The notes beneath the pieces were generated by a model that was not told the origin of the DNA, searched no databases, and saw only the letters and a list, made by a program, of their open reading frames with translations. DNA of 64,000 nucleotides. Source: Nemania diffusa. Taxonomy: Eukaryota > Ascomycota > Sordariomycetes > Xylariales > Xylariaceae. Positions 11,612-22,964 of this stretch are shown here, one piece after another (positions within the stretch are counted from its first letter, which is position 1; each line of letters starts with the position of its first letter). The position numbers were made by a program, and so were the translations under genes. The stretch lies in contig JBBPUQ010000004.1 in assembly GCA_038501195.1 (NCBI GenBank), positions 3,162,001 through 3,226,000 of the forward strand, read 5' to 3'.

Positions 11612-14238
11612 TTACGCCTGCAATTCCACATGGCCTGGACTAGGAGGAAGATCCCCAGCCTCCCAGACTAGTGGATCTTCTCCAACAGAGAACTCGATCG
11701 TCCCACCATGTATCATAACATCCTCGTGGTTGAACCAGTTTTGGTCCCAGCGCTTCCCGTTAATCTTTAAAGATTGTACGTAAAAGCCACTATGGCCAAG
11801 ACTCTCCGCTCTTCCATCGCTAGTAATCCTCAGCGTGGCATTCTTATTGACTGTCATGTTGATATCGGTGAACCATGGCGACTCTAAGAGATATACTGGC
11901 TGCGTTACAATCGGGTACAATCCTAACATCTGCCAAATTAACCACGAGTTCAGAGCACCGGAATCACTGTTACCAGGAACACCACGTATGGTGTCGTCGA
12001 AGTATTGATTTGATAATGCTCGTGACTGGTTCACGGATTTGTACTGCTTGTTGATATAGTTATAGTGATATGGCGTCGCGAAGTCCGGTTCGTTTCTGGA
12101 TAAATGTTAGCGCAGCCTTTGACGCGATCATTAACAAGTTCTTAAATTATTAGAGGCTTACCCAATATTCATGATCGACGCGATTCCGGCAGCGTTTGCG
12201 CCGAGGTCTGTTTGGCTTGTATTTGGGAGAAACTAGGTATTGCCAATGTTAGAAGTTCTTTTGATTTTGGATCGGAACAACCCACGATGTAGTCTAATCT
12301 CCTCTCAAATTCTTCAATGCCTCCCATGAGCTGGATGATGTTCTTCATATCGTGTGGAATACTGAATGAATATTCCCACGGCGTCCCCTCGTAAGTAATG
12401 GAGCCCCAAGAGCAGACACCGCATTTCGCAGGATTGTAGTCTTGGTCGTCCCATGTCCCATTCCTGTTCTTAGGTGTTAAGAATCCCTCGAAGCCCACGC
12501 TCTTGATGTCGGGGTTCCAAATACGCTGCCAGCCGGCTGCTCTCTGGAGGTACTTTTGTACATCTTTTGGTGCTTCGCCCGCCGCTACAACACTCAAAGC
12601 ATAGTCATTCAGAGAGTACTCGACGCTTCTCGATATGCAGCGAGTATTATCTGTGCTCACGTACCCAAGCGCCTTCCAGTCGTCCAGCGCGCCACGGCCC
12701 TCTTTTACGCTGGCCTTAATGTCGTTGAGAGCAAACGTGTTGGGTGGTGTGACTTCAGCATCTTTCACCATGGCCTGGTACCCGGCGGTCCAGTTGATCC
12801 CTCCACGTAGCCCCTTCACATACGCGTCTGCAAGCACGTTATCGGCGTTGCTACCCCCTTGCGTAATGCCATTACAATTACCAGATCGGGCATCTGGCAT
12901 AAATCCCTCGTGGCGCCATATGTCAATGAGTGACCGAATCTGGCCCTCGTAGGCTTCAGGTTGAATCAAATGCAGGAGGCTTACGGTGCATCGGAAGGTA
13001 TCCCATATAGCATAAAAGTCGTCCCAGCTAGGCTCGTCCGAATCCCAGAGAGGGTTCTCGCCGGTGCGGTCGGAGGGCATTAGGTGCATCATATACAACG
13101 ATGAATATAACAGGACCAAGTTCGTTCGGTTGGCGGAGTCATCGACTGGCACCTGAATACGACTGAACACATCCTTGTTCCACTCATCTACGGCAGCTGA
13201 AACGGTCTTGTTGAGATCCCAAGATAGTATCTCCTCATCTTTGAACTTACACGCCTTCTCAGCTGAGATCATGGAGACGCCAATCCGGGATCTAATTTGG
13301 CTGGATGCATTAGCGCCCCAGCTGAACAGGGCGCCAACACGATCGCCTAATGGCCCGGACTTTTCGCCCATGGCATCAAAGGAGCTAAATGTAGCCTGGC
13401 CTATAGGCTCGCCACTGAACGAGTGATATCCTGGATTAGGGTCTGTATTTCTGCCGCGAAACGTGCGGGCCTCCTCCGGCTTAGACTCGAACTCGCCACA
13501 GAAGTGTACCGTAAAAGGGGCACCCAAGCCGAACCCTCCTCTGGTAGTTGTGTAGCCGGTATATTGGGCGCCGTCAACCTTGATCTCACCACCTAGGAAT
13601 ATTTGGCTACTAGCACCGTCATCCAAGGACGGTATGTAGTGGGATACGTCGACTAAGACATGTTTTTCGCCTGAGGGAAAGGAATATTGAACGACACCCG
13701 CATGGCGAGCCCCCGAAAGCTCAACGGTGATTCCGTTTTCAAACTCAGTCTTGAAATAACCGACGCTGGCAACGTCGTCGCCGACCCGCCGCTGCCAATA
13801 AGTCGTATTATCCAAGATGTTCACCGGGGGATCTATGCTTGCGAGCGGCATCTGCGCTACCACTCCGTACTTTGGCCCGCCTCCGGTTCCGTGTTCGTGC
13901 ATCATACTGATGGCAGTCACCAAACCCTTCGGCGTCCACCCTCCATTGAGTGTCGCAAAGGTCAAGTTTTCCTCATAGGTGTCGATGCCCATCTTCACGA
14001 CACCAAAGGGCACTGCCCCGCCCACGAAGATATCGCCTCCTCCATCTACTGGCAGCGTCAGTGAAATTTTCTCAATGTAACATCTTGAGCGTAACAGAGT
14101 TGACTTACAGGCAAGTCCTTCGTACGGCCCTAGTCCACCAATGAATGGGTTGACATATTGTGAGTAGTCAACTTGGGCGCATACTATGTTGGCTGAAACC
14201 AACAGCGAAACCCGCATCAACGACTGTGCTAGTTGCAT
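11612..14238 (-). CDS. Secreted GH92 alpha-1,2-mannosidase-like glycosidase
   Basis: Four exons on the minus strand: 14238-14109, 14048-12286, 12232-12162 and 12095-11612, giving 815 residues. GH92 enzymes are calcium-dependent exo-alpha-mannosidases acting on N-glycans or yeast mannan. The first 20 or so residues (MQLAQSLMRVSLLVSANIV) form a signal peptide, so the enzyme is exported. Family blocks are clear: VNPFIGGLGP, then GGGDIFVGGAVPFG after intron 1, MMHEHGTGGGPKYG at about 92-105, SDRTGENPLWDSDEPSWDDFY, and in the last exons TSQTDLGANAAG, NEPDFATPYHYN and DDTIRGVPGNSDSGALNSW. The 60-bp first intron is divisible by three and lacks stops, so a gene finder could wrongly read through it. 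The gene looks intact and full length. Confidence 0.9.
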
Positions 14239-15014
14239 ACTGGCCCACGTATGATAATAGCTTTACGTGAGCTTCAGGAAAAATTTATGACTTATGACTT
14301 TGGAAACATAACCTTGAAGCAACGCGGGGAATGGCTTGTCTATTTGCTAACCCCGACTATTGATCGGCAAGATTGGGGCCAGATTGAGAAGCATGGCAAT
14401 CATGCTGGAGTGGGACCCCGGATGCAGTCCCGGGTCTAACCCCGGATTTTCCATGCATGCCGGGCCCGCAATGGATGCAACCGGCCACGCTAACCATAAA
14501 ACTCATTGAATATGCTTCAGCTTAAGAATAATGGAAAAAAAGGAGAGTAATTACACTATTGTCAAAGCGATGGGGGCGGTATTAATATTATATATATCCT
14601 TGTAGTAATACTGCTTATTGAAGTCTTACTTGCATTACCCCTTTTCTCAATGTCTCACATGTTACGACGCAAGGACTATGTAGGTGGGGTTTTGTTCCTT
14701 CGACCGCAATACATTTAAGATGCGAGGGAGCGCATTCTCTGCCTTGAAATCCTTCAGTCTACTACTAATGGCGGTATTTCTATCATAACAACGGCGCTAG
14801 GGAGTAGACTGTTGTATCCTAGCTACCCCTTTTGGTATCTTATATAAGGTGTTAGGTATCATTAGGACTGAGATGATTAGCTAGAGGAGTCTAGTTTATG
14901 TAGAAAGTAGACATTTTGTATAATTGTATCTCTTGCTCAATATATCGTCGTCGTCACTATTTATTGTGGCCCCCTTGCCTACATGTTCTTACTAAACTAT
15001 AGAAAATTTCTCAT
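14239..15014. other. Intergenic; GH92 promoter
   Basis: Separates the HET gene 3' end from the GH92 start. The proximal part holds CCCGG-rich repeats (see the regulatory entry); the rest is AT-rich with nothing recognised. Confidence 0.4.
14404..14442. promoter_or_regulatory. Cluster of CreA-like / CGG-type sites upstream of GH92
   Basis: About 170-200 bp upstream of the GH92 start codon are CTGGAG and three CCCGG-containing sites in 40 bp. CTGGAG and the complement of CCCCGG fit the CreA consensus SYGGRG, and closely spaced CGG/CCG triplets are typical of Zn2Cys6 factor sites. The spacing suggests carbon-source control of a secreted glycosidase. Motif matches only. Confidence 0.25.
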
Positions 15015-17096
15015 CTAAATAATGGTAATTGTAGCTCTATCAATAACAGTTTCGAAACAACTGGGTTCGTTGCTCCATGTATCAGCGTCTTCACGATGTC
15101 CGGAAATAATTCGCCCATCAGCTAAAAGCCCAACCCTTTTGAATATGTCGCTACCTTCATCGACACGCTCCAGGAGCAAACTAAACTCGACATGAATAAC
15201 CTCGCGAGCATCGAGAATTAGGAAGTAAAGACTATTCTCCAAAATCTCGACCCGTGTTAATCTACAGCTGTAGAGGTTGTTCTGTCCCCTAAAGTGAGGG
15301 TACATATCTTCGTGATCTAGGAATGCCCTTCTTGGTTGTTCCGCGAATGGGTGTCGCCAGTTATTGTGTATGAGATCAACATCGCGACCTGTACATAGGA
15401 AGAATGGTGTATCGCCATGTCGAAACTCTGCAGCGTATTCGAGGTCTAGAGACTCATGTACCGAGATCGCCGATAAAGGGCTGTTCAAAACAAGAGCAGC
15501 TTCTGCGACTTTGCCAGTGGGATCGGTAGAGTTTGGAGTGCACCTGGCCTCGATGACTTCAAAATATACGTTGAGCAACTTCACGCTCGGTTGCTCTTCG
15601 TTCGCCCGCCACACACTAGGATAAATGATCTTTCGGCCTACTTGCGCCCATGACCAACTTGGACCAATATACTCATCGAGTCTCCGCGCTTCAGGTCCGT
15701 AGGGTATCCAGAGCAAGTCTAAATCGAGAGAGTCACTCCATATGCCCGCTAAATAAGTCGCATCAGGTTTTCGCTCTCCCATCTGCTTCGCTAGGCCCGA
15801 TAGCGCGGGCAGTTTGTCTTGGGGGTATGTTAGGTTCAATGAGCAATAGAACTCGACGATCTTCCGCCATTTATGGGAGAGAAGCTCGTTATCTCTGCTT
15901 TTCACAGTAACCTGGTTATGGGGGAGATCGGGGGGTCGCTGGCCACACTCGCAGAGTATGGATTCCTTACAATCCCACAGTAATTCGTCCTTGCCAAATT
16001 GTATGAAACGAGGCGACAGTAATCGTTCTTGAAATACCCAGCCCCGAGTTAGCAGGGGAAACGCCCCAAAGGCTCCGCCAAAATCATCTCGGATGCTGGT
16101 AGTTGGTGAGATCGGGTGCTGTATCCCATCTTTTGGCGTTTTATCGTCTATAGGCGACTGCGGTTGAATAGAGCATTGGACTCGAATGCTATATGGTTTC
16201 CCAGAGCTCGTAGTGCCTTTTAATGTAGTGCCTGTCTGTCGAGGTCTGTTCAAACCAAGTCCCCCTTTACTATCTTTGGACGCAGCTCCGGCGATTGTGA
16301 CGTAGCTATTGCGATAAATCTCTGCCATCTTAGAGGACTCGCTTTCCCAGTCTTTTACGCTGTCCTGTATGATGCAAAGGGAGTCAATCCAGACATACTG
16401 CACGCCTAGCTTTCGAGATATGCGGATTGCGTCTTGGAAGGTAGCTGGAATAGCGTCCCAACTAATTGCCTTCATGTGGCTCTGCAAAGTCCGAGATGTT
16501 GTCATGAGCGGTTGCTCTTGCCCCCAGCAATGGCTTAGGCAGACGTATCGCCCCTTTCTTCGACCGCCGTCCACGACACGGACTATGCCCCCAATAAGAC
16601 CTGTATCAACTACTCGGGTAGGAAGAGTCGGGAGCGAAACCACATCGCCGCATTGATGGAGTGTAGTGCAATTCTCTATCCATTGCAATGCAGTCTGAAA
16701 ACTCCCCTCGCCTTCATAGCTGACAGGCGTAATGTCTCTATGTGTGGGCAAGATCCCCCACGGGCATGTTGTACCTATTAGAAAGCATCTTAGTCCTCAT
16801 GCCGCCGCGTTGCTAGGCTTGCGGTTGATTGGAACTTCACCCCAAGAACACCAGAAAGACGCGGTCGCATGATGGAACATTATGTTGACCTCAAAATGAG
16901 AAAGCTTTCCAGGATCAAAAGGGGGAAACGTTGCGTTAGCCCTCTCATCGGCATTAACGCCCGTTGAAGATAGCACTGACACAAGACCTTCGTACACAAC
17001 GCGGCAGAATTCGCATGTGGTGTCCTTCAATTCTCCGAGATTATAGCCACGCCCATATTCATCAGATTTTTTCTCACAACGAGTGCATAGCGACAT
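15015..17096 (-). CDS. HET-domain (heterokaryon incompatibility) protein
   Basis: Two exons on the minus strand, 17096-16841 and 16774-15015, joined in phase over a 66-bp intron with a TTCTAATAG branch and acceptor region, giving 671 residues. I chose the start MSLCTRCEKK at 17096, common in the family; an in-frame extension upstream exists. An N-terminal Cys-rich stretch (CTRC, CEFC) precedes the HET domain at about 155-300, which shows YVCLSHCWG, DAIRISRKLGVQYVWIDSLC and SKMAEIYRNSYVTIAGAAS. HET domains (PF06985) trigger programmed cell death on non-self recognition and resemble TIR domains in fold. The C-terminal half carries no known sensor domain I can see. A RelA/SpoT-domain gene lies head to tail 520 bp upstream. 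Confidence 0.88.
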
Positions 17097-17614
17097 GGTA
17101 AATACGGAGTCTGTGGTAAGTCTGTAAAGTTGGTGTGTGAATTGAGAAATGTTCAACATTGCATAATAATATGCATTTAAGTGACAGAGATGTGTCGTTG
17201 GTGTATTTAAATTGCAGATCCCGACATATGTCCGCACTGTCTCAATATCAGGGTAGCCCTTGCGACCGTTGTCGGTCGTTGTGTGTCTAGCAATCTAGTA
17301 CCTCATAAAAATATCTTGACCCTCGTCTGTGAATGTTAAAACGGAACGTGTAGATAGCACACACCACACTTTGGAGGACCGACAAGTGATCACAATAGCA
17401 CCCCTAAAGATTTTACTGGTATTTGAAAAAGTTTTGATAAATCAAGGCAATAGATAGAATTTAGAGAGTAAGAAACCTACTTGGCTAGCTAAGTAAAGCA
17501 GTTCTTCAAGAGAGGTGCTTGAAATAAATAGAAAAATTCAATGCGGTCGGTCTTGGAAAGCTAAGCCTAATCAATAAAACCCCCTTACTTTCGAGTGCAG
17601 GTTTACCCACGCTC
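17097..17614. other. Intergenic between HET and RelA/SpoT genes, mostly a dispersed repeat
   Basis: Holds the HET promoter and one copy of a dispersed repeat (17337-17540). Nothing else is recognised. Confidence 0.5.
17337..17540 (+). repeat. Dispersed repeat, copy 1
   Basis: About 200 bp here align in the same orientation with 55875-56090. Shared blocks include AACGGAACGTGTAGA, CACTTTGGAG, CACAATAGCA, GATAGAATTTA and TGCTTGAAAT. By eye roughly three quarters of positions agree, with small indels. Non-coding; probably a non-autonomous transposon or solo repeat remnant. Confidence 0.6.
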
Positions 17615-20008
17615 TCACAATATTATGCGTTCCGTGTCATCCGAATAGCCATCATTGATGCCATTCCCATTCTGATCAACGGTCTGACACGAGACATCCT
17701 TTTTGCGATCTTGAACTTCTTCATTCTCCATTTTATCATTCTTAACGGTGTCTGGCTCTACTTCCGTGACCTCCCGCGATACATTTTCGTGGAAACTTGG
17801 CTTGTGGAGGACGTAATCAGACTCTCGTGATAGCAGGTGAAAATCAACACCATCCACCTTAAGAGCATAGAAAACAGAGCCATCTTCATTAGTTTTCACG
17901 TGTTTTAGACTTTCCACAAGCGTGAGAGAGTTACCAAAATCGAGCAGCTCGTTCTCACGTACCCCTTTTCTGGGGATATCAGGCCCACCCCTAGGAGCCT
18001 CTGCTTCCTGGAGCTCCCAAAGTTTCGGGAGGTTTTGTTCATAATACCATTTTGGGCTTGTGTCATCTTCGCTCGTAAGACGTGACTCGAAATAACCGTC
18101 ATGCTTGCGCGCTGTGGATCTGTCGGTATGTGAGGATTTGTCGGCATGGTACTCATGGACAAGGCGGTTGCCATCTTTACCACCAATCTCCCACCATGCA
18201 TTAGGCTTCTTGCCACCCAGTTCGAGTTTGAGCCAGTAGTGACCAATTTTTCTCTCAACCGAGATGATCGTATCGTCTGACGGTAGCAACATATCCGGAG
18301 TCTCTTCCCTTCCTAGCTGCATCACCAATGGCGTCTCGCTGTGCCCATCCGACTGGGAGAACATGTATTTGTAGGGAATTTGCGGTTTGTCCCCCATTTC
18401 GTTCAGTACTACCGCCACAGAGCAAAACTCGGGCATCCAATGGCAGTGACTAGGGTCATCAAGGAGCGCACAAAGTGCTCTTGGAACTATGACCTTTTGG
18501 CTTTGGGCCCCCGTATCACGGGATTGTTGAGCATCATTGGGAGTAGCCACTATGTCGAATTGAGCAAGCCTCATAGTAACTTCTATCAATGCTACAGAAT
18601 GCAGAGACAGTCGTAGATTGCCCAGTCCGCCCAGTAGTCTGTTTCGGTCTAAGAACGCCTCGCAAAAGACTGTGATTTTCTCATCGCAGTCTCCATGCAC
18701 GATTGGGTTTTGGGGATGCAGTATGTCTAGAAAGTCCATCATAGATGGCGTGCCTTGAGGTAAGGATTGGCGGATGGCCAAAATAAACATATCTAATATT
18801 CCTAGATACGCGGCGATATTTAAGCTTTCTACAACACACAAGGCCAGAAATCTAGCCTTTCTCCTTTCTTCTTGCTTGGTGAATCGTGGAATCCTAAGTT
18901 GGGTGTCTTTGCATCGTTCGAGGATAAGGTACAGAGGCAAATTCTGATCAAGGGTTGATTCGCCAGATTTGTTAGCCAGATAGCTGGCGATTAGCCGGTT
19001 GATGTCCCTTAAAGTGTGCTCTTTTTTTATCTGTAGGAAGTCGAAGAGGAAGTCCAAATGGTGCAGGGGCTGTTTCCCGCTCTCTGGAAATGGGTGATTA
19101 TTATCCGCAAAATATGTCTTAATCCATTGCCCTAGAGTGTAGATGTCCCTTGCGAATGTCTTTGATTCCTTTTCTTGGTCTTGCTGTTGTCGATTGATCG
19201 TCCACTCAAGCTGCCTAAGCGCGTTCTCTCCAATCATAACCGCGCCGTTGAAGGTGTCTAGGATTAGCATTACATCTTTGCTACTACCTCCCAACGACGG
19301 CTTATAGATAATATCATGCTCGACCTGCGCCCATGCGTTCATAACGACAGTGGCAACCTGGATCTCGACAACAGGGCCTGGTTTGCCTTCGGGAGACACG
19401 ATGAAATGCGTCGCTCGGTACCCAGAAAAGATCTTGTCATCTTTTATTGCCTGAGGATCTCGCCTGCTCTCTAGATTGTTGACGTATTGTTTCAACTCTA
19501 GCATGTCAGGGGAGATTGCCCCGCCTTGCACAAGCACCCGTTCCACCTTGATTTGACCGTGATCTTCAAGCACTTTTTGAACCTTCTCAACCTCGCCGGG
19601 GAAGTAAACTAAAATTCGGATACCAGCCAGATCGTGCAGACTATCAAACATGGAATCACAGTCTGGAAACGGTCCTACGTCGCTGATGCGGTGGGGTTTT
19701 TTGCGTTCATTCCAGTACGTCTCCCAGGCGTCACCCTTATGGAGGGCCTTTTCTAGCCGAGTTTTGAGATCTAAACGTTCCATTCTTGACTTCCATCGCC
19801 GTTCTAGAGAGCTCTTAGCCGATTCAAGTTCTTTAGGACGATGAGCAATCGGCTCATGATACTTCACGCCGGCTTTGTGTAATGCCTGAGGCAATAGATC
19901 GAGGATTATTCCCATATGCTTCTCAGCGTGAGCTACTTGCGCATTGTAACCACGTTCAAACTCTCGAAGAAGATGGCGGAACTTGTCATCGGTATTAGCG
20001 AAAGCCAT
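17615..20008 (-). CDS. RelA/SpoT-domain protein (putative nucleotide pyrophosphotransferase)
   Basis: Single-exon gene for 797 residues. The RelA_SpoT nucleotidyltransferase domain (PF04607; ppGpp synthetase fold) spans about residues 50-240: HRPKELESAKSSLERR at 56-71 (ATP-site basic motif), DLAGIRILVYFP at 126-137, SGYRATHFIV at 195-204, and VEIQVATVVMNAWAQVEHDI at 214-233. The catalytic Glu of the EIQ motif is present. In bacterial enzymes that motif reads EIQIRT; here Ala stands in the Arg position. The remaining 550 residues hold helical segments and a C-terminal charged, Asp/Glu/Lys-rich tail, with no domain I recognise. Fungal RelA/SpoT proteins are widespread, but their role is poorly known. 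Adjacency to a HET gene may hint at a stress or incompatibility role. Confidence 0.82.
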   Translation of the reverse strand: MAFANTDDKFRHLLREFERGYNAQVAHAEKHMGIILDLLPQALHKAGVKYHEPIAHRPKELESAKSSLERRWKSRMERLDLKTRLEKALHKGDAWETYWNERKKPHRISDVGPFPDCDSMFDSLHDLAGIRILVYFPGEVEKVQKVLEDHGQIKVERVLVQGGAISPDMLELKQYVNNLESRRDPQAIKDDKIFSGYRATHFIVSPEGKPGPVVEIQVATVVMNAWAQVEHDIIYKPSLGGSSKDVMLILDTFNGAVMIGENALRQLEWTINRQQQDQEKESKTFARDIYTLGQWIKTYFADNNHPFPESGKQPLHHLDFLFDFLQIKKEHTLRDINRLIASYLANKSGESTLDQNLPLYLILERCKDTQLRIPRFTKQEERRKARFLALCVVESLNIAAYLGILDMFILAIRQSLPQGTPSMMDFLDILHPQNPIVHGDCDEKITVFCEAFLDRNRLLGGLGNLRLSLHSVALIEVTMRLAQFDIVATPNDAQQSRDTGAQSQKVIVPRALCALLDDPSHCHWMPEFCSVAVVLNEMGDKPQIPYKYMFSQSDGHSETPLVMQLGREETPDMLLPSDDTIISVERKIGHYWLKLELGGKKPNAWWEIGGKDGNRLVHEYHADKSSHTDRSTARKHDGYFESRLTSEDDTSPKWYYEQNLPKLWELQEAEAPRGGPDIPRKGVRENELLDFGNSLTLVESLKHVKTNEDGSVFYALKVDGVDFHLLSRESDYVLHKPSFHENVSREVTEVEPDTVKNDKMENEEVQDRKKDVSCQTVDQNGNGINDGYSDDTERIIL

Positions 20009-21521
20009 TATACTTGATACTAGCCAAGAGCTAGAGCCTGGGGTTGCTTCGACTTTAGATTGCTAGTAAAAGTTGCATGACAGAGTTTCACTCCAAGACG
20101 ATATATTAATCGATGCTATGTAGTGACAAAATAACTAATGTAGAAAGCCCCTGTAATCAGGCGATATCCAATGACATCGGTGGTATGAAGAAGCTGTTTC
20201 TTGGTCCCTGGCAGGGCAATAAGCACTTTTTAGTCGACTTTCTGCAAAAGACATAGCTCGGTATTCCACATTGAGACTCCAGATTGGATCCCTGTCGAGG
20301 TGCGGTATGATATTTATACATCATTCCACAGTGTGACTGCAGCTTGGACACAGCTCTAGATACTACCTCTACGTGGCGTTTTCAGGCCTTTCGAGTGGGA
20401 TCCACATCGATAAGGGGCGGTCGACGATGAGGCTAGTCCGCCAGTCAATTAGGTATCCGTTATCTATGTAGTTTGGTAGTTACATGTAGCTTATCTAGTT
20501 GCCAAACCAGACCTTCAAGGTATAACGGTACCTTTAGCTGCGATCGTAGTACACTTATTATATGTAAAGAGTGTATAACTACGTGTCTTATGGGCCTTAG
20601 TGGTCTTAGGGGATACAATCTATGAAAAGGCAATTTAGCGGATTATGAAAAACGTGAATATGTTCACTTAAACTAGTGGATTGGCAGAAAGCCACGTATC
20701 GCCGACCGTCTTTAAGGCTGTATTAAGCGGTTGCTTATGCACCACAATATCTGCGGGAAACAGGGTCTTGATCGGAGACAAGCACTTTAGCTTCATCCAT
20801 AAGCACGTCAGCCCTAAGACGTTAAGCAGCTGTGGATAGTCGACCCAAATACAGGCGAGTCATGTCCTAATACTTTCTACCGCCGAGAGTCTCACACACA
20901 ACATCTCTGTACCTTTGCGCTGACAAATAAACTCCACCCACATTTCATATTATTTGAGTGTTCGGGTTTCAGCTAATGCAATTTATGATGTTTCCGGGAT
21001 TTATAGGGCGTTTATGTCTGGGTCGAAGTCCCAACACCCAAATCATCACATCTGTATTACCCAAGTATGCAGTAAAATCGCTTTGCGAGCATGGGCGATG
21101 GTATGGCGGTCTGGACTTCATGCGCAGCTTTGCCTACAACATTTGGGCTGGCCCTTTGCCAACGAAGGATATCGAAACAAGGGTTCGCCTTAGAATCCTC
21201 CTTAGAATCCTCTAATGCATGACGTGATCGCCAAGCGGCATAGCGCAATTCGATATTCAATCAGGCTGGGCTCACTGAGCTGGCAGACGAGAATCCGATA
21301 TAAATTATGAGTGGTTCAGTGTACGGGTTCTAATCTTCTAAACTTGAGTGAACTTCGCGGTTTATAGACTTAATTTCGTGTTAACATATCATATCTAAAG
21401 GCCCCTATCCACCTGTCGACTGACCTTGCGTCTATCACTTTCTCGACAACACAGCACTAGTATAGGTGGCGCATAGATTGCTAATAACACACAACCGTAC
21501 TTCTCAGCTGAATGGACTAGA
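20009..21521. other. Intergenic
   Basis: AT-rich region with only short open frames (longest about 85 codons). None has family resemblance, so I call no gene. Confidence 0.4.
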
Positions 21522-22964
21522 ATGCTGGGCAAGACATACACTTCGACTAGTTCCCAGCCACGCTTTGATAATGAAGATAGTAGTATAAGGCACTTCCTTT
21601 TTCATCAAAATATAAACCATTGTCAGGGGCCAATGCCTGGTAATATACCTGATATCATTCGGACATTTAAAGAAAATACGAGGCTCGGTGCTAATGGTGT
21701 CGGTCTTTGTATTGTAATCGAGGACATCGATCCCCGCCTGGCTGATACGCTTGCCGGCCTCCTTGATATCAAGACTTCTTTCTTTCGCAACCACCTTGCG
21801 CAGGGATCTTTTACCCATCCCGAGGCTGAACCCACCTCAATATTCATGTCATCATTGCCCTCTCGAGTTTGTTCCGGCAACATGGCGAACATCTCATACC
21901 AAAGGATCGTGAGACTAGGGGGGCAAGGTCTGTCGCTGAACAGTGTTCCCTATCATCTTTACTCAACAGACAATTCAAAAAGACGAGTTAGACCAATACT
22001 TCCCTTTTCGGACCACATCTTCGGGTTTGCTAGAGCCTGTTATTCAATCGCCCGCACGAAGCTGGAGAATGCCTGCTGGATCTGTGAGCTCTCGCCTCAA
22101 CTGACACAACGTGTTCCTTGTCAATATTAACGACTTTTTGAAGGCCTAATGTTAGTTGACTCTACCACGAGAGATATTGAATCTGAATCGCGCGATCCGT
22201 ACAACATGCACATGGCCAGTTTCAAGACGCACCAAGTGTCTTATCGGAAGTTGTGTATTGATGACGATGCCACGTCACGCAATCTTCAATGCAGCTCTCA
22301 GCACTCGTCAGCAACTATGATGCACGAAATTTTAAAGGAGCTGGAAAAGGTTCCAGCTGTGCTTTGGAATTTAGACACGAGCCTGGTTGAGCTAGCGCAG
22401 TCCGCATTGAAAATCATAGTCGACGAATGGATGGTATACACTTTATTCATGGGGCGATGTGTGAAGCTTTATGAACCCTCGCTCTCCGTCCTCGGTGAAA
22501 GACTGATCGATAGAAAAACCGAAGTTATTATTGTCGAGCTTTTCAGATGGAGACGCCGGAGCCAGCAAAGTCTACTTAAACTACAGACTATGAGACGTCT
22601 AGTCCAGTATCCGCCTAACCATTTCATGAACTCGGGTATACTAATTAACGACATTCAGTTTATCACAAGTCAGATTGAGAAGTATCGGTCTCTTCTCGAA
22701 GCCATGGTTCCGATCATGACGTCCACAATCCAGCTCGCCGATTCACAAAGAGCTATGCGTGAGACTATTTATGTCAAAAACTTGACATATATTGCGTTGA
22801 TATTCCTTCCGCTAAGCTTTGTTTCTGGCGTACTCAGCATGAATGAGGATTTCGCGGTCAACAGTGGGAGGTTTTGGGTCTAGTTAGCTACAGCAATTCC
22901 TCTACTTCTTATTGTCCTCGCAGCCTCACATTTCGCACCCTTCCGATACCGATTTCGGATATAG
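21522..22964 (+). pseudogene. CorA-like magnesium/divalent-cation transporter, broken near the C-terminus
   Basis: Fungal CorA-family membrane protein. The first exon (21522-22110) has DIDPRLADTLAGLLDIKTSF and ISYQRIVRLG, matching the N-terminal soluble domain. A 45-bp intron (22111-22155, GTGTTC...GTTAG) with a phase match removes an in-frame TAA at 22128. The second exon carries the long helical stalk (IIVELFRWRRRSQQSLLKLQ) and the first membrane helix LTYIALIFLPLSFVSGVLSMN. The frame then stops with TAG at 22881-22883. After the stop the same frame continues as LATAIPLLLIVLAASHF, the expected second helix, and ends at about 22962. CorA channels need both helices, so this allele is probably non-functional unless the stop is read through. 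The upstream TAA only matters if the intron call is wrong. Confidence 0.65.

Noticed and set aside
20954..21260. Overlapping frames of 70-85 codons on both strands
   Set aside because: Mutually overlapping with no family resemblance.
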